From contig JBMYMD010000032.1 of assembly GCA_049596955.1 (NCBI GenBank), forward strand, positions 1 through 15,000: a DNA stretch of 15,000 bases. The letters run 5' to 3'. This document shows positions 6,662 through 13,761 of this stretch, piece after piece (the stretch's first letter is position 1; each line of letters starts with the position of its first letter). The position numbers and the translations under genes were made by a program. The notes under the pieces are model-generated. The model searched no databases, was not told where the DNA came from, and saw nothing but the letters and a program-made list of their open reading frames with translations. This DNA is from UBA3478 sp049596955 (GTDB taxonomy: Bacteria; Bacteroidota; Bacteroidia; Flavobacteriales; Flavobacteriaceae).

Positions 6662-8287
6662 ATGCACGTATTGTCCTTTTTATTCAGTATCTCCTTTTCG
6701 ATTTTCACGTTATTTTCCAAGCAGCAAACCGAAATAAATCACTCAAAAACCCTAGACTCGTTGCTTATTTCCAAATCGGCATACAAGGACCATTTGATGG
6801 GATTTTGGTTGGGATCATGTATTGGTAATTGGACGGGGCTTCCCACCGAAAACCGAAGAGTTGATTTTCCTTTTTTTACAGATGACGATTTTGGAGAAGG
6901 TAAATTTAATTTCGTGCTAGATCAAGATCCTTGGGGAGCTGACGATGATACAGATATAGAGTATATCTATCAATTAGCCATGGAGCAAAACAATTCTCCT
7001 TTGCTCACGCCAAGTCAGATTAGTGCAGCTTGGCAAAAACACATTGGATTACCCTTGCTCTGGGTATCAAACTTAGCTGCACTCACACAAATGCAAAACG
7101 GCGCCTTACCCCCTAACACCTCACATCCTGATAATAATCCCATGTGGGAAATGATTGATGCTCAATTAACCACAGAATTATTTGGAGCACTTGCCCCATC
7201 TCGACCAGATATAGGCCTTAAACTAGCGCATCTTCCCATAAGAACAACAGCTTATGCACATTCCGAGTGGGCTGCAGAATTTTATGTGATTATGCATACC
7301 CTTGCGGTTACTATAAATTCTGAAAAAAATCGTAAAGACGAAATTCTTAGAATAAGCGAGATTGCACGAAAACACATTCCTAACTCCTCTTATATCGCCG
7401 ATATGTATGATTTTGTATACGACAGCTACCTCAAAAATCCAGATAAAAACGATTGGGAAAAAACACGGGATATGGTTGCAAACAGATACCAATACAACAA
7501 CAATGCGGGATATGTCTACCAGTATCCTTGGGATTCAGGTATCAACTTTGCCGCTTCAATTATAAGCTTGCTCTACGGAGAAGGTGATTTTAAAAGAACC
7601 CTTGGAATTGCGAGTATGTGCGGATGGGATTCGGATAATCCCACAGCAACTTGGGGTGGATTTTTAGGACTTCTAATGGGTTTCGATGAATTGAAAGACC
7701 TCTTTGATTATAATTTTTCGACTTCTTATAACATTGCTCGAACGCGTTATAACACCCCCTTGAAGATTGATAATTTTGACGATATGGCCGATAGAGGTAT
7801 AAAACTTATCGATGCAGTCGTTCAAAACCAAATGAATGGAAGTCTTGACAACGATCATTGGATTATCCCTCAACTCAAAAATGAACCTACTATTGCTTCA
7901 ACAGTCATTAAAGAAGATCCGTGGCAAACCATAGAAGATAACGATGAATCTTGGAATTATACAGGTTTCGAAATCCAACAAGAGCAGTGGAATGCCTCTG
8001 GTGCAACCCTTAGTGTGGGAAAATCAAATTGTACGGCCGAAATCACATTTGACGGTAAAGCCATACAATTATTTTCTTATCGCAGTATTGATGCAGGTTC
8101 TATGAAGATATATTTAGATGATGAATTCATAGGAAATTTCAATCTCAGTACCACTGAAACCTATGGTCAGTATTATTTTAAAGTTTTTGAAAAAACAGCG
8201 CTAGAGCACAAATCACATACCTTAAAAATAATTGGCGATCAAACTCTAAAACCTAAAACTATTGATTTGATCCGTATCAAAAATTAA
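6662..8287 (+). CDS. Exported ADP-ribosylglycohydrolase-family protein with C-terminal beta-sandwich domain
   Basis: 541 residues. The N-terminus (3-18) is hydrophobic and probably an export signal. Residues 42-350 are the ARH fold: DHLMGFWLGSCIGNWTG (43-59), the first metal motif GADDDTD (92-98), and the second, CGWDSDNPTATWGG (320-333), matching the canonical GGDTDTxA with Asn in place of the second Thr. ARH enzymes use two Mg ions to hydrolyse ADP-ribosyl or related N/O-glycosidic ribose bonds. Residues 420-541 form a beta-rich module (TLSVGKSNCTAEITFDG, KIYLDDEFIGNFNL) like galactose-binding or CBM-type domains, suggesting attachment to a glycan or nucleotide-sugar substrate. It precedes genes for a permease, ribokinase and nucleoside hydrolase, so ribose release is the likely job. 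B. thetaiotaomicron has an ARH-family enzyme in its rus ribose locus. The exact substrate is not determined by the sequence. Confidence 0.85.
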   Translation: MHVLSFLFSISFSIFTLFSKQQTEINHSKTLDSLLISKSAYKDHLMGFWLGSCIGNWTGLPTENRRVDFPFFTDDDFGEGKFNFVLDQDPWGADDDTDIEYIYQLAMEQNNSPLLTPSQISAAWQKHIGLPLLWVSNLAALTQMQNGALPPNTSHPDNNPMWEMIDAQLTTELFGALAPSRPDIGLKLAHLPIRTTAYAHSEWAAEFYVIMHTLAVTINSEKNRKDEILRISEIARKHIPNSSYIADMYDFVYDSYLKNPDKNDWEKTRDMVANRYQYNNNAGYVYQYPWDSGINFAASIISLLYGEGDFKRTLGIASMCGWDSDNPTATWGGFLGLLMGFDELKDLFDYNFSTSYNIARTRYNTPLKIDNFDDMADRGIKLIDAVVQNQMNGSLDNDHWIIPQLKNEPTIASTVIKEDPWQTIEDNDESWNYTGFEIQQEQWNASGATLSVGKSNCTAEITFDGKAIQLFSYRSIDAGSMKIYLDDEFIGNFNLSTTETYGQYYFKVFEKTALEHKSHTLKIIGDQTLKPKTIDLIRIKN

Positions 8288-8297
8288 GTTTACGAGC

Positions 8298-8332
8298 TTG
8301 CTCAAAACCATTTAGCGAAAAAATTATATTTT
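8298..8332 (+). promoter_or_regulatory. Candidate promoter for the permease-ribokinase-nucleoside hydrolase unit
   Basis: TTG (8298-8300), a 24-nt spacer and TATATTTT (8325-8332) resemble the Bacteroidota TTG-N-TAnnTTTG promoter. The spacer is one base over the usual range and the last G is T. A start near 8338 would leave a leader of under 20 nt. It would allow the three following genes to be transcribed apart from the ARH gene. Confidence 0.4.
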
Positions 8333-8356
8333 TAGAAGAACCAACCTAACTAAATT

Positions 8357-9352
8357 ATGTTTCTTGTTTCTTCTTATTTGACTGCGGTCATCCTATGTTT
8401 TATCACAATGCTTTGCTGGGGATCTTGGGCAAACACACAAAAAATGGCTTCCAAAGAATGGGGGTTCCCTCTTTTTTATTGGGACTACACTTTAGGAATT
8501 ATTTTACTCTCTCTAGTATTCGGGCTTACTCTTGGTAGTACCGGAGATTCTGGTGCTCCCTTTATTGAAAACCTCAATCAAAGTTCTCTAAATGCCATTG
8601 GACTTGCACTTTTAGGTGGAATTATATTCAATATCGCCAACTTGCTACTTGTAGCCGCAATCGATATTGCGGGAATGGCAATTGCTTTTCCAATAGGTAT
8701 TGGTATTGCTCTAGTTCAAGGTGTTCTAGTAAATTATATCGCTGTACCAGATGGAAATCCAACGCTGCTCTTTATAGGGGTTGCCTTGGTAACTCTAGCC
8801 ATTATTGTAGATGCCATTGCCTACAAAAAAATAAGTACTCAAAAGTCTTCAACAAAAGGAATTTTAATATCCATTTGTGCGGGTGTTTTAATGGGATTCT
8901 TTTACCGCTTTGTAGCAGCCTCTATGTCTGAAGATTTTGAGGTTATTGCAACAGGCAAACTAACTCCTTACACGGCCACCTTCATTTTTTCTCTTGGTAT
9001 ATTCTTCTCCAACTTTTTATTCAATAGCATATTCATGTATAAGCCATTAAGTGGTGCTGCAGTGAGCTATTCAGATTATTTCAAAAAGGGTAACACTAAA
9101 TTACACCTGATTGGAATCTTAGGCGGTGCAATCTGGTGCATAGGTATGGTACTAAATACCATTGCTGCAGGAAAAGCCGGATACGCCATCTCTTACGGTT
9201 TGGGACAAGGGGCGACTATGGTTGCAGCGCTTTGGGGAGTATTTATTTGGAAAGAGTTTAAAAATGCTCCTAAAGGAACTAACACCTTAATCTCCTTGAT
9301 GTTTCTGTTATTCCTCAGTGGGTTAACCCTAATTATTCTTGCTAAAATATAA
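8357..9352 (+). CDS. GRP/DMT-type ten-helix permease, probable ribose (or nucleoside-derived) uptake
   Basis: 331 residues, almost entirely hydrophobic, with about ten predicted membrane helices (for example 7-25, 42-60, 79-100, 104-128, 136-153, 168-188, 205-227, 250-271, 283-298 and 309-329). The N-terminal motif LCWGSWANTQK (19-29), followed by FYWDYTLG (40-47), marks the Bacteroidota branch of the glucose/ribose porter (GRP) group of the drug/metabolite transporter superfamily. Plant ureide permeases share this general architecture. In this context, directly before ribokinase (2-nt gap) and after a secreted ARH-family enzyme, ribose import across the inner membrane is the best inference. 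Nucleoside, nucleobase or ureide import cannot be excluded. Automatic annotation may call it a multidrug DMT permease, which the context does not support. The start follows the leader aacctaactaaatt, much like that of the MFS gene at 12507. Confidence 0.8.
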   Translation: MFLVSSYLTAVILCFITMLCWGSWANTQKMASKEWGFPLFYWDYTLGIILLSLVFGLTLGSTGDSGAPFIENLNQSSLNAIGLALLGGIIFNIANLLLVAAIDIAGMAIAFPIGIGIALVQGVLVNYIAVPDGNPTLLFIGVALVTLAIIVDAIAYKKISTQKSSTKGILISICAGVLMGFFYRFVAASMSEDFEVIATGKLTPYTATFIFSLGIFFSNFLFNSIFMYKPLSGAAVSYSDYFKKGNTKLHLIGILGGAIWCIGMVLNTIAAGKAGYAISYGLGQGATMVAALWGVFIWKEFKNAPKGTNTLISLMFLLFLSGLTLIILAKI

Positions 9353-9354
9353 TC

Positions 9355-10257
9355 ATGTCCAAAGTAATAGTAGTCGGGAGTAGTAATACGGATTTAGTTT
9401 TTGAAACTCCAAAATTTCCAGCAGATGGTGAAACGGTAATAGGTGGAGATTTTGAAGTGATTTCTGGAGGAAAAGGAGCTAATCAAGCAGTATCAGCAGC
9501 AAGAGCCGGAGCAAATGTGCTTTTTTTAACCAAGGTAGGTGATGATGAATTTGGAAGCAATGCAATAGCTGTTTACAATAGTGAAGGAATAGATACTTCA
9601 TTCATAGAAAAACAAAAAGGAGTTGCTTCAGGAACCGCGATGATCATGGTGAATCAGAATTCAGGGGAGAATGCAATAATAGTTGCTCCCGGTGCGAACA
9701 ACCACTTAAACCAACAGAATATAGATCGTATCTCAAATCAAATTAACGAAAAGGACATTGTACTTTGTCAATTGGAAATACCCCTAACCTCGGTAGCCTA
9801 TTTATTAAAACAAGCCAAGAGCAAAAAGGCCTTAACGATTTTAAATCCTGCACCTTACCAAGAAATTAGTCTTGAGCTTTTAAAAGATGTAGACATCATT
9901 ACCCCGAACGAAACAGAAACATATGGCCTAACAGGTATAAAATTAGTTGATCAAGAAAGTATCGAACGAGCAGCTTTCAGTTTGTTACAAATGGTAAATA
10001 AAGCAGTAATAATAACTCTTGGAGATAAAGGTGTTTATTTCATTTCTCACCAGCAGAAAGGACAATTTATGCCCACTTCAAAGGTTAACGCTGTTGATAC
10101 CACTGCGGCTGGTGATGTTTTTAATGGATATTTCGCAGCTGCACTGCAAGATAATGAGCTCGAAACTGCTATTAAATTGGGCATGAAATCTGCAACACTT
10201 TCAGTGACCCGAAAAGGAGCCCAACCCTCTATCCCATTTAGAAATGAAATTGATTAA
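9355..10257 (+). CDS. rbsK: Ribokinase (PfkB family)
   Basis: 300 residues, the usual ribokinase length, cytosolic. It converts D-ribose and ATP to ribose 5-phosphate. Motifs in order: GSSNTDLVF (8-16, substrate side); SGGKGANQAVSAAR (37-50, PfkB signature 1); TAMIMVN (94-100); NPAP (164-167); TPNETE (183-188); ITLGDKGVYF (220-229); and DTTAAGDVFNGYF (248-260), PfkB signature 2 with catalytic base D254. The AAGD form of the anion hole is also found in E. coli RbsK, and GxP-like residues near the end (KGAQPSIP) match ribokinases more than adenosine or fructokinases. It starts 2 nt after the permease stop and overlaps the nucleoside hydrolase by 14 nt, so it sits in the centre of a tight operon whose upstream and downstream enzymes release ribose. 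Confidence 0.93.
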   Translation: MSKVIVVGSSNTDLVFETPKFPADGETVIGGDFEVISGGKGANQAVSAARAGANVLFLTKVGDDEFGSNAIAVYNSEGIDTSFIEKQKGVASGTAMIMVNQNSGENAIIVAPGANNHLNQQNIDRISNQINEKDIVLCQLEIPLTSVAYLLKQAKSKKALTILNPAPYQEISLELLKDVDIITPNETETYGLTGIKLVDQESIERAAFSLLQMVNKAVIITLGDKGVYFISHQQKGQFMPTSKVNAVDTTAAGDVFNGYFAAALQDNELETAIKLGMKSATLSVTRKGAQPSIPFRNEID

Positions 10258-11227
10258 TTTGAAAAAATACGCACTCCTACTTTTAGTAATTAGTAGTTTC
10301 AAATGTACCATTAGTCAAGACAGAAAAATACCTATTATTTTAGATACAGATGCCAATAATGAATTAGATGATCAACACGCCCTTGCTTATTTATTTTTCA
10401 ATGAAGAGACATTTGACATCAAAGGTATAACTGTAAATACCACCTACAATGGTGGAGAAATTGACCAGCATTACAATGAGGCCAAAAGAGTTGCAGACCT
10501 ATGTAATGTGTCTGGAAAATACCCGCTTTTAAAAGGCGCAAATTCGAATTTTAATGAGATCAAAGCCCAGGTTCAATCTGAAAGCTTTGACGGTAAATCA
10601 GCCGTTGATTTCCTTATTGAACAGGCTCATAAAACAAAAAAAGAAAAGCTCATAGTAGCAGCCATAGGAAAATTAACCAATGTCGCATTGGCCATAGAAA
10701 GAGATCCTTCAATTAAAGAGCACATTAAATTAGTGTGGTTGGGCTCTAATTATCCAGAGCCGGGTGAATACAATCAAGAGAATGATATTCCTTCGTTAAA
10801 TTATCTTCTTGAGCAAGATTTAGATTTTGAAATAGTGACGGTGAGATATGGAAAAAAGTCAGGTTCAGATGCCGTAAAAGTATCCCTAGACGAAGTTCAG
10901 AAAAAAATGAAAAACAAAGGGCCTAAAGTAAAGCCCGTTATAGGTCGGCATGGAGGAAGCTTCACCAATTTTGGAGACTACTCCATCGAACTCTTCTCAA
11001 AAATAGACTTATACGGTGATCCGCCCTCGAGAGCCTTATTTGATTTAGTGGCTCTCGCGGTACTTAAAAACAGTCAATGGGGCGAAAAAAGAAGTATTCC
11101 AGCTCCAACCGTAGTCGATCAAAAGTGGGTAGATCGACCACAAAATCAAAAGCGGGTAATACTTTGGGAAAATTTTAACCGTGAGGCGATTATCAATGAT
11201 TTTTACAAGAGTCTAAGTCAGCACTAA
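10244..11227 (+). CDS. Exported nucleoside hydrolase-family protein (variant active-site motif)
   Basis: 327 residues. A signal peptide covers 9-24, with likely cleavage before Q25; C21 is preceded by SFK, which is not a lipobox. IPIILDTDANNELDDQHALAY (29-49) is the inosine-uridine nucleoside hydrolase N-terminal motif, with two residues added relative to DTDPGxDD. Further landmarks are IGKLTNVALAI (141-151; family GPLTNLALA), EYNQENDIPSLNYLLE (175-190; the ExN/DP region) and ALFDLVALAVL (264-274), where D267 would be the last calcium ligand. The His that usually precedes this Asp is Phe here. Such enzymes cut the N-glycosidic bond of nucleosides to give ribose and base. Export implies periplasmic action, feeding ribose to the permease and ribokinase encoded just upstream (14-nt overlap). 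Altered specificity is inferred from the variant motifs. The stop codon overlaps that of the convergent cupin gene. Confidence 0.85.
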   Translation: MKLINLKKYALLLLVISSFKCTISQDRKIPIILDTDANNELDDQHALAYLFFNEETFDIKGITVNTTYNGGEIDQHYNEAKRVADLCNVSGKYPLLKGANSNFNEIKAQVQSESFDGKSAVDFLIEQAHKTKKEKLIVAAIGKLTNVALAIERDPSIKEHIKLVWLGSNYPEPGEYNQENDIPSLNYLLEQDLDFEIVTVRYGKKSGSDAVKVSLDEVQKKMKNKGPKVKPVIGRHGGSFTNFGDYSIELFSKIDLYGDPPSRALFDLVALAVLKNSQWGEKRSIPAPTVVDQKWVDRPQNQKRVILWENFNREAIINDFYKSLSQH

Positions 11228-11583
11228 ATCCACTGATCGTTTTCTGCTGTCAACTCGTTAGATACATCTCCTGTATTGATAATATTCCTAGGTTCAAGAA
11301 TTAAAATTTTTGTCTCTTGAAGGGCAAAAGGTCGGTGTAGCACACCCTTAGGAACAACATAAAGTTCTCCTTCTTTCAGTTCAATGGTTTTATCCTCAAA
11401 TTCAATATTGAGGGCTCCTTCAAGCACTAAAAATGCCTCATCAGTCTCATCGTGTTTATGCCAAACAAAATCTCCTTTAACGCGTACCAATTTGAATTGA
11501 TAATCGTTCAACTCGGCAATGACTTTAGGCGACCACAAGTCTTGAAATAATTCAAACTTAGATTTTAGATTGATTTTAGACAT
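11224..11583 (-). CDS. Small single-domain cupin protein
   Basis: 119 residues, no signal peptide, one conserved cupin barrel (residues about 30-97). Cupin motif 1 is WHKHDETDEAFLVLEG (41-56), with metal ligands H42, H44 and E49. Motif 2 is ELYVVPKGVLHRPFA (73-87), with ligand H83. The full His/His/Glu/His set suggests a bound divalent metal. This class of small cupins is annotated as cupin or mannose-6-phosphate isomerase-like and has no agreed function; roles range from sugar isomerases and dioxygenases to ligand sensing. It follows the membrane-protein gene by 3 nt and is probably co-transcribed with it. Its stop overlaps that of the convergent nucleoside hydrolase by 4 nt. Confidence 0.88.
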   Translation of the reverse strand: MSKINLKSKFELFQDLWSPKVIAELNDYQFKLVRVKGDFVWHKHDETDEAFLVLEGALNIEFEDKTIELKEGELYVVPKGVLHRPFALQETKILILEPRNIINTGDVSNELTAENDQWI

Positions 11584-11586
11584 TCC

Positions 11587-12333
11587 TTAAAGTTTTATTT
11601 GTGACAAATCTTCCCGAACAGAATATAAAGATTGAATATAGTGTTCCAAGCTCATAACCCTTAATTCAATTCTATAGCTTCTGTCTTCAATGAGGTTTTT
11701 GAGTTGTAAGTCTTTCAGTTCTGTAAACACAAAATCCCTAGAGCGTGAAATGACAGAGGCGTCTCTTTTTGCTTCTGCCCATTCAAATATTTTATCAGAG
11801 TTGGCCTTCAAGAGCTGTTCATTAACAATAACACGTCTTTTTTTAGTACTGTAAATGCCCTCTATTCTATTGCGCAAATCCGCGTCTTTAATCTCAAGAA
11901 GTAAGCCATTAGATACAAGTGAGTTAAAATAGATTTCATTTTGTGCGAAGGTATTCCACCATGTGATCATCCAGAGGTAAAGATTTTCATAATCCGATGG
12001 CGCTGTCCAATAGCGGTAAGAGCCGTCTTCGAGATAACTGTGTCCAAAAGGATGCGCATTGTGCAGTTCCATTAGAAAGGGCTTATCAAACCGAAACTCT
12101 TTTTCAATAGTCTCATTGATGACTAACATGTTTTTCAATTGACTCAAGTGTTCTTCACAGTAAGCGATATTCGCGTCTATTTCTGATACCAAAGATTTTA
12201 GAAAAAGTTCATTCTTCGATTTTATCGCTTTGGATTCACTGATATTCTGAAGTTGAAATGAAATCAAAACACCTAAAAAGACTACTATAAATTCTAAGCC
12301 ATAATGTTTATATTTTTTATAATCTGCCTTCAT
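11587..12333 (-). CDS. DUF6090-like single-pass membrane protein
   Basis: 248 residues from the chosen ATG at 12333. One transmembrane helix lies near the N-terminus (about 12-28, GLEFIVVFLGVLISF), followed by QNISE and a long helical, charged domain probably exposed to the periplasm. NSLVSNGLLLEIKDADLRNRIEGIY (137-161) resembles the conserved core of DUF6090 proteins (ESLxxSGxLxLIxxxxLRxxI). Function is unknown for the family. The same frame stays open to an ATG at 12384, adding 17 residues; I prefer 12333 because family members usually begin with a short charged stretch before the helix and because an A-rich leader sits directly in front. It is the first gene of a two-gene unit with the cupin. 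Confidence 0.75.
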   Translation of the reverse strand: MKADYKKYKHYGLEFIVVFLGVLISFQLQNISESKAIKSKNELFLKSLVSEIDANIAYCEEHLSQLKNMLVINETIEKEFRFDKPFLMELHNAHPFGHSYLEDGSYRYWTAPSDYENLYLWMITWWNTFAQNEIYFNSLVSNGLLLEIKDADLRNRIEGIYSTKKRRVIVNEQLLKANSDKIFEWAEAKRDASVISRSRDFVFTELKDLQLKNLIEDRSYRIELRVMSLEHYIQSLYSVREDLSQIKL

Positions 12334-12417
12334 ATATGTTTTTTTATTGGGTAAAATCAGAATTATTTGTACTGCGTAATTCAAACGCTATTAGTCACGA
12401 TATTTAAATAAATCTTC

Positions 12418-12447
12418 TAAATATATCTACTAAAATTTAAGCCTCAA
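12418..12447 (-). promoter_or_regulatory. Candidate promoter for the DUF6090-cupin unit
   Basis: Read on the - strand, TTG (12447-12445), a 19-nt spacer and TATATTTA (12425-12418) match the Bacteroidota promoter pattern except for the final base. Transcription would start near 12411, about 78 nt before the preferred start codon and 27 nt before the alternative one. No equally good match was found for the divergent MFS gene, whose leader contains TATTTTAC (12473-12480) without an upstream TTG. Confidence 0.5.
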
Positions 12448-12506
12448 AAAAAGCGAATACGAAAAAATATAGTATTTTACACTACTCTAACACTAACTAA
12501 TAAATT

Positions 12507-13718
12507 ATGTCATCGAATAACACAAGATTATTTTATGCAAGTTGTTTCGCATTAATCACTACAGCGTTTTCTTTTAGTATCAGAGCTGGAATCCTTCCGC
12601 AATTAGGAGACGATTTTAACCTCAATGCTCAAGAATTAGGTTTTATCAATTCCATGTGGTTTGTAGGTTTTCCAATCTCAATGGTCATTGGAGGACTTGT
12701 TTATCACAGCCTTGGAGGTAAGAGAATCATGCAGTTTGCCTTTCTTGCACACATGGCGGGTATTATTCTCACCATCTATGCTACTGGATACAACAGTCTG
12801 CTTCTCTCTACTCTTTTAATTGGTATAGGAAATGGATGTACTGAGGCCGCTTGTAATCCAATGATTGCAGACGCCTATGAGGGTAAAAAGATGAATACCC
12901 TACTCAATAGATTTCACATGTGGTTTCCTGGAGGTATCGTCTTAGGTAGCTTGATTTCTAAGTTTATGACCGATATGAGTCTGGGCTGGCAAGCTCAAAT
13001 TTGGATTATTGTTATTCCAACCTTGATTTACGCTTACCTATTTGCCGGACAAAGTTTCCCAAAACCAAAAGAAGAAGCATCGAGTTCAATCAGTGAGAAC
13101 TTTAAAGCCATGTTCTCTCCGCTCTTTTTATTCATGATGTTCTGTATGGCCTTTACGGCAATCTCAGAATTTGGACCTCAACAATGGACGAGTTTAATAC
13201 TTTCAAACAGTGGTGCACAGCCTATGCTTATTTTAGCATTAATAACAGGTCTCATGGCAATTGGACGTTATTTCGGAGGAGAAATGGTACACAAATTAGA
13301 CCAAACAGGTGTTTTACTAGGTTCAGCTATTCTGACCACAGTAGGGGTATATCTTTTAAGCACTTCAACTGGATCTATGGTATATGTTGCGGCCATAACA
13401 TTTGCAATAGGGGTATGTTACTTCTGGCCTAACATGATTGGTTTTGTCGCTGAAAAAATACCAGCCTCAGGTGCATTAGGCATGTCAATGGTTGGAGCTG
13501 TTGGAATGTTCTCTACAGCCATTTTTCAGCCTATCATTGGAGGATGGATTGACGCTTCTCGGGTCGCTCAAGAGGCCAATGGTTTAAGTGGAGATGCCCT
13601 TGAATTAGCTGCTGGACAGCAAACTATTACCTATATGGTAAGCTTTCCAGGATTACTAGTCATACTATTTACCATACTTTATTTTTGGCAAAAAAAGAAT
13701 AAGGCTTCTGTAGCCTAA
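12507..13718 (+). CDS. MFS permease, sugar-type (FucP-like group)
   Basis: 403 residues, strongly hydrophobic, consistent with twelve membrane helices and a cytoplasmic middle loop around 183-200 (FPKPKEEASSS). Landmarks: GLVYHSLGGKRIMQF (63-77), corresponding to the MFS loop 2-3 signature; GIGNGCTEAACNPMIAD (106-122), the Gly- and Asn-rich helix 4 seen in FucP/sugar MFS proteins; and ISEFGPQQW (219-227) in helix 7. These suit a proton-coupled sugar or related small-molecule importer; the substrate cannot be read from the sequence. It is divergent from the DUF6090-cupin unit and lies 1.3 kb after the ribose-salvage operon, so uptake of a related compound is possible but unproven. It ends in its own terminator. 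Its leader (cactaactaataaatt) resembles that of the GRP permease gene. Confidence 0.85.
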   Translation: MSSNNTRLFYASCFALITTAFSFSIRAGILPQLGDDFNLNAQELGFINSMWFVGFPISMVIGGLVYHSLGGKRIMQFAFLAHMAGIILTIYATGYNSLLLSTLLIGIGNGCTEAACNPMIADAYEGKKMNTLLNRFHMWFPGGIVLGSLISKFMTDMSLGWQAQIWIIVIPTLIYAYLFAGQSFPKPKEEASSSISENFKAMFSPLFLFMMFCMAFTAISEFGPQQWTSLILSNSGAQPMLILALITGLMAIGRYFGGEMVHKLDQTGVLLGSAILTTVGVYLLSTSTGSMVYVAAITFAIGVCYFWPNMIGFVAEKIPASGALGMSMVGAVGMFSTAIFQPIIGGWIDASRVAQEANGLSGDALELAAGQQTITYMVSFPGLLVILFTILYFWQKKNKASVA

Positions 13719-13724
13719 CAACAC

Positions 13725-13755
13725 AAAAAAGCAGGCGAAAAGCCTGCTTTTTTTT
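13725..13755 (+). terminator. Strong intrinsic terminator after the MFS gene
   Basis: GCAGGC (13731-13736) pairs with GCCTGC (13742-13747) around GAAAA. The flanking A run (13725-13730) and T run (13748-13755) extend the symmetry to 12 bp. The stem is a perfect GC-rich hairpin followed by eight T, and the A/T flanks make it potentially bidirectional. It begins 6 nt after the MFS stop and ends 6 nt before the next start codon. Confidence 0.93.
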
Positions 13756-13761
13756 ACTTTG

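Noticed and set aside
7362..7565. 67-codon + strand ORF inside the ARH gene
   Set aside because: Shadow frame of a well-supported gene; its sequence shows no domain.
10244..10310. Lipoprotein signal at C21 of the nucleoside hydrolase
   Set aside because: The residues before the Cys are SFK, which do not fit a lipobox; signal peptidase I cleavage before Q25 is a better fit.
13184..13432. 82-codon + strand ORF inside the MFS gene
   Set aside because: Shadow frame; polar sequence without family features within a clear permease gene.
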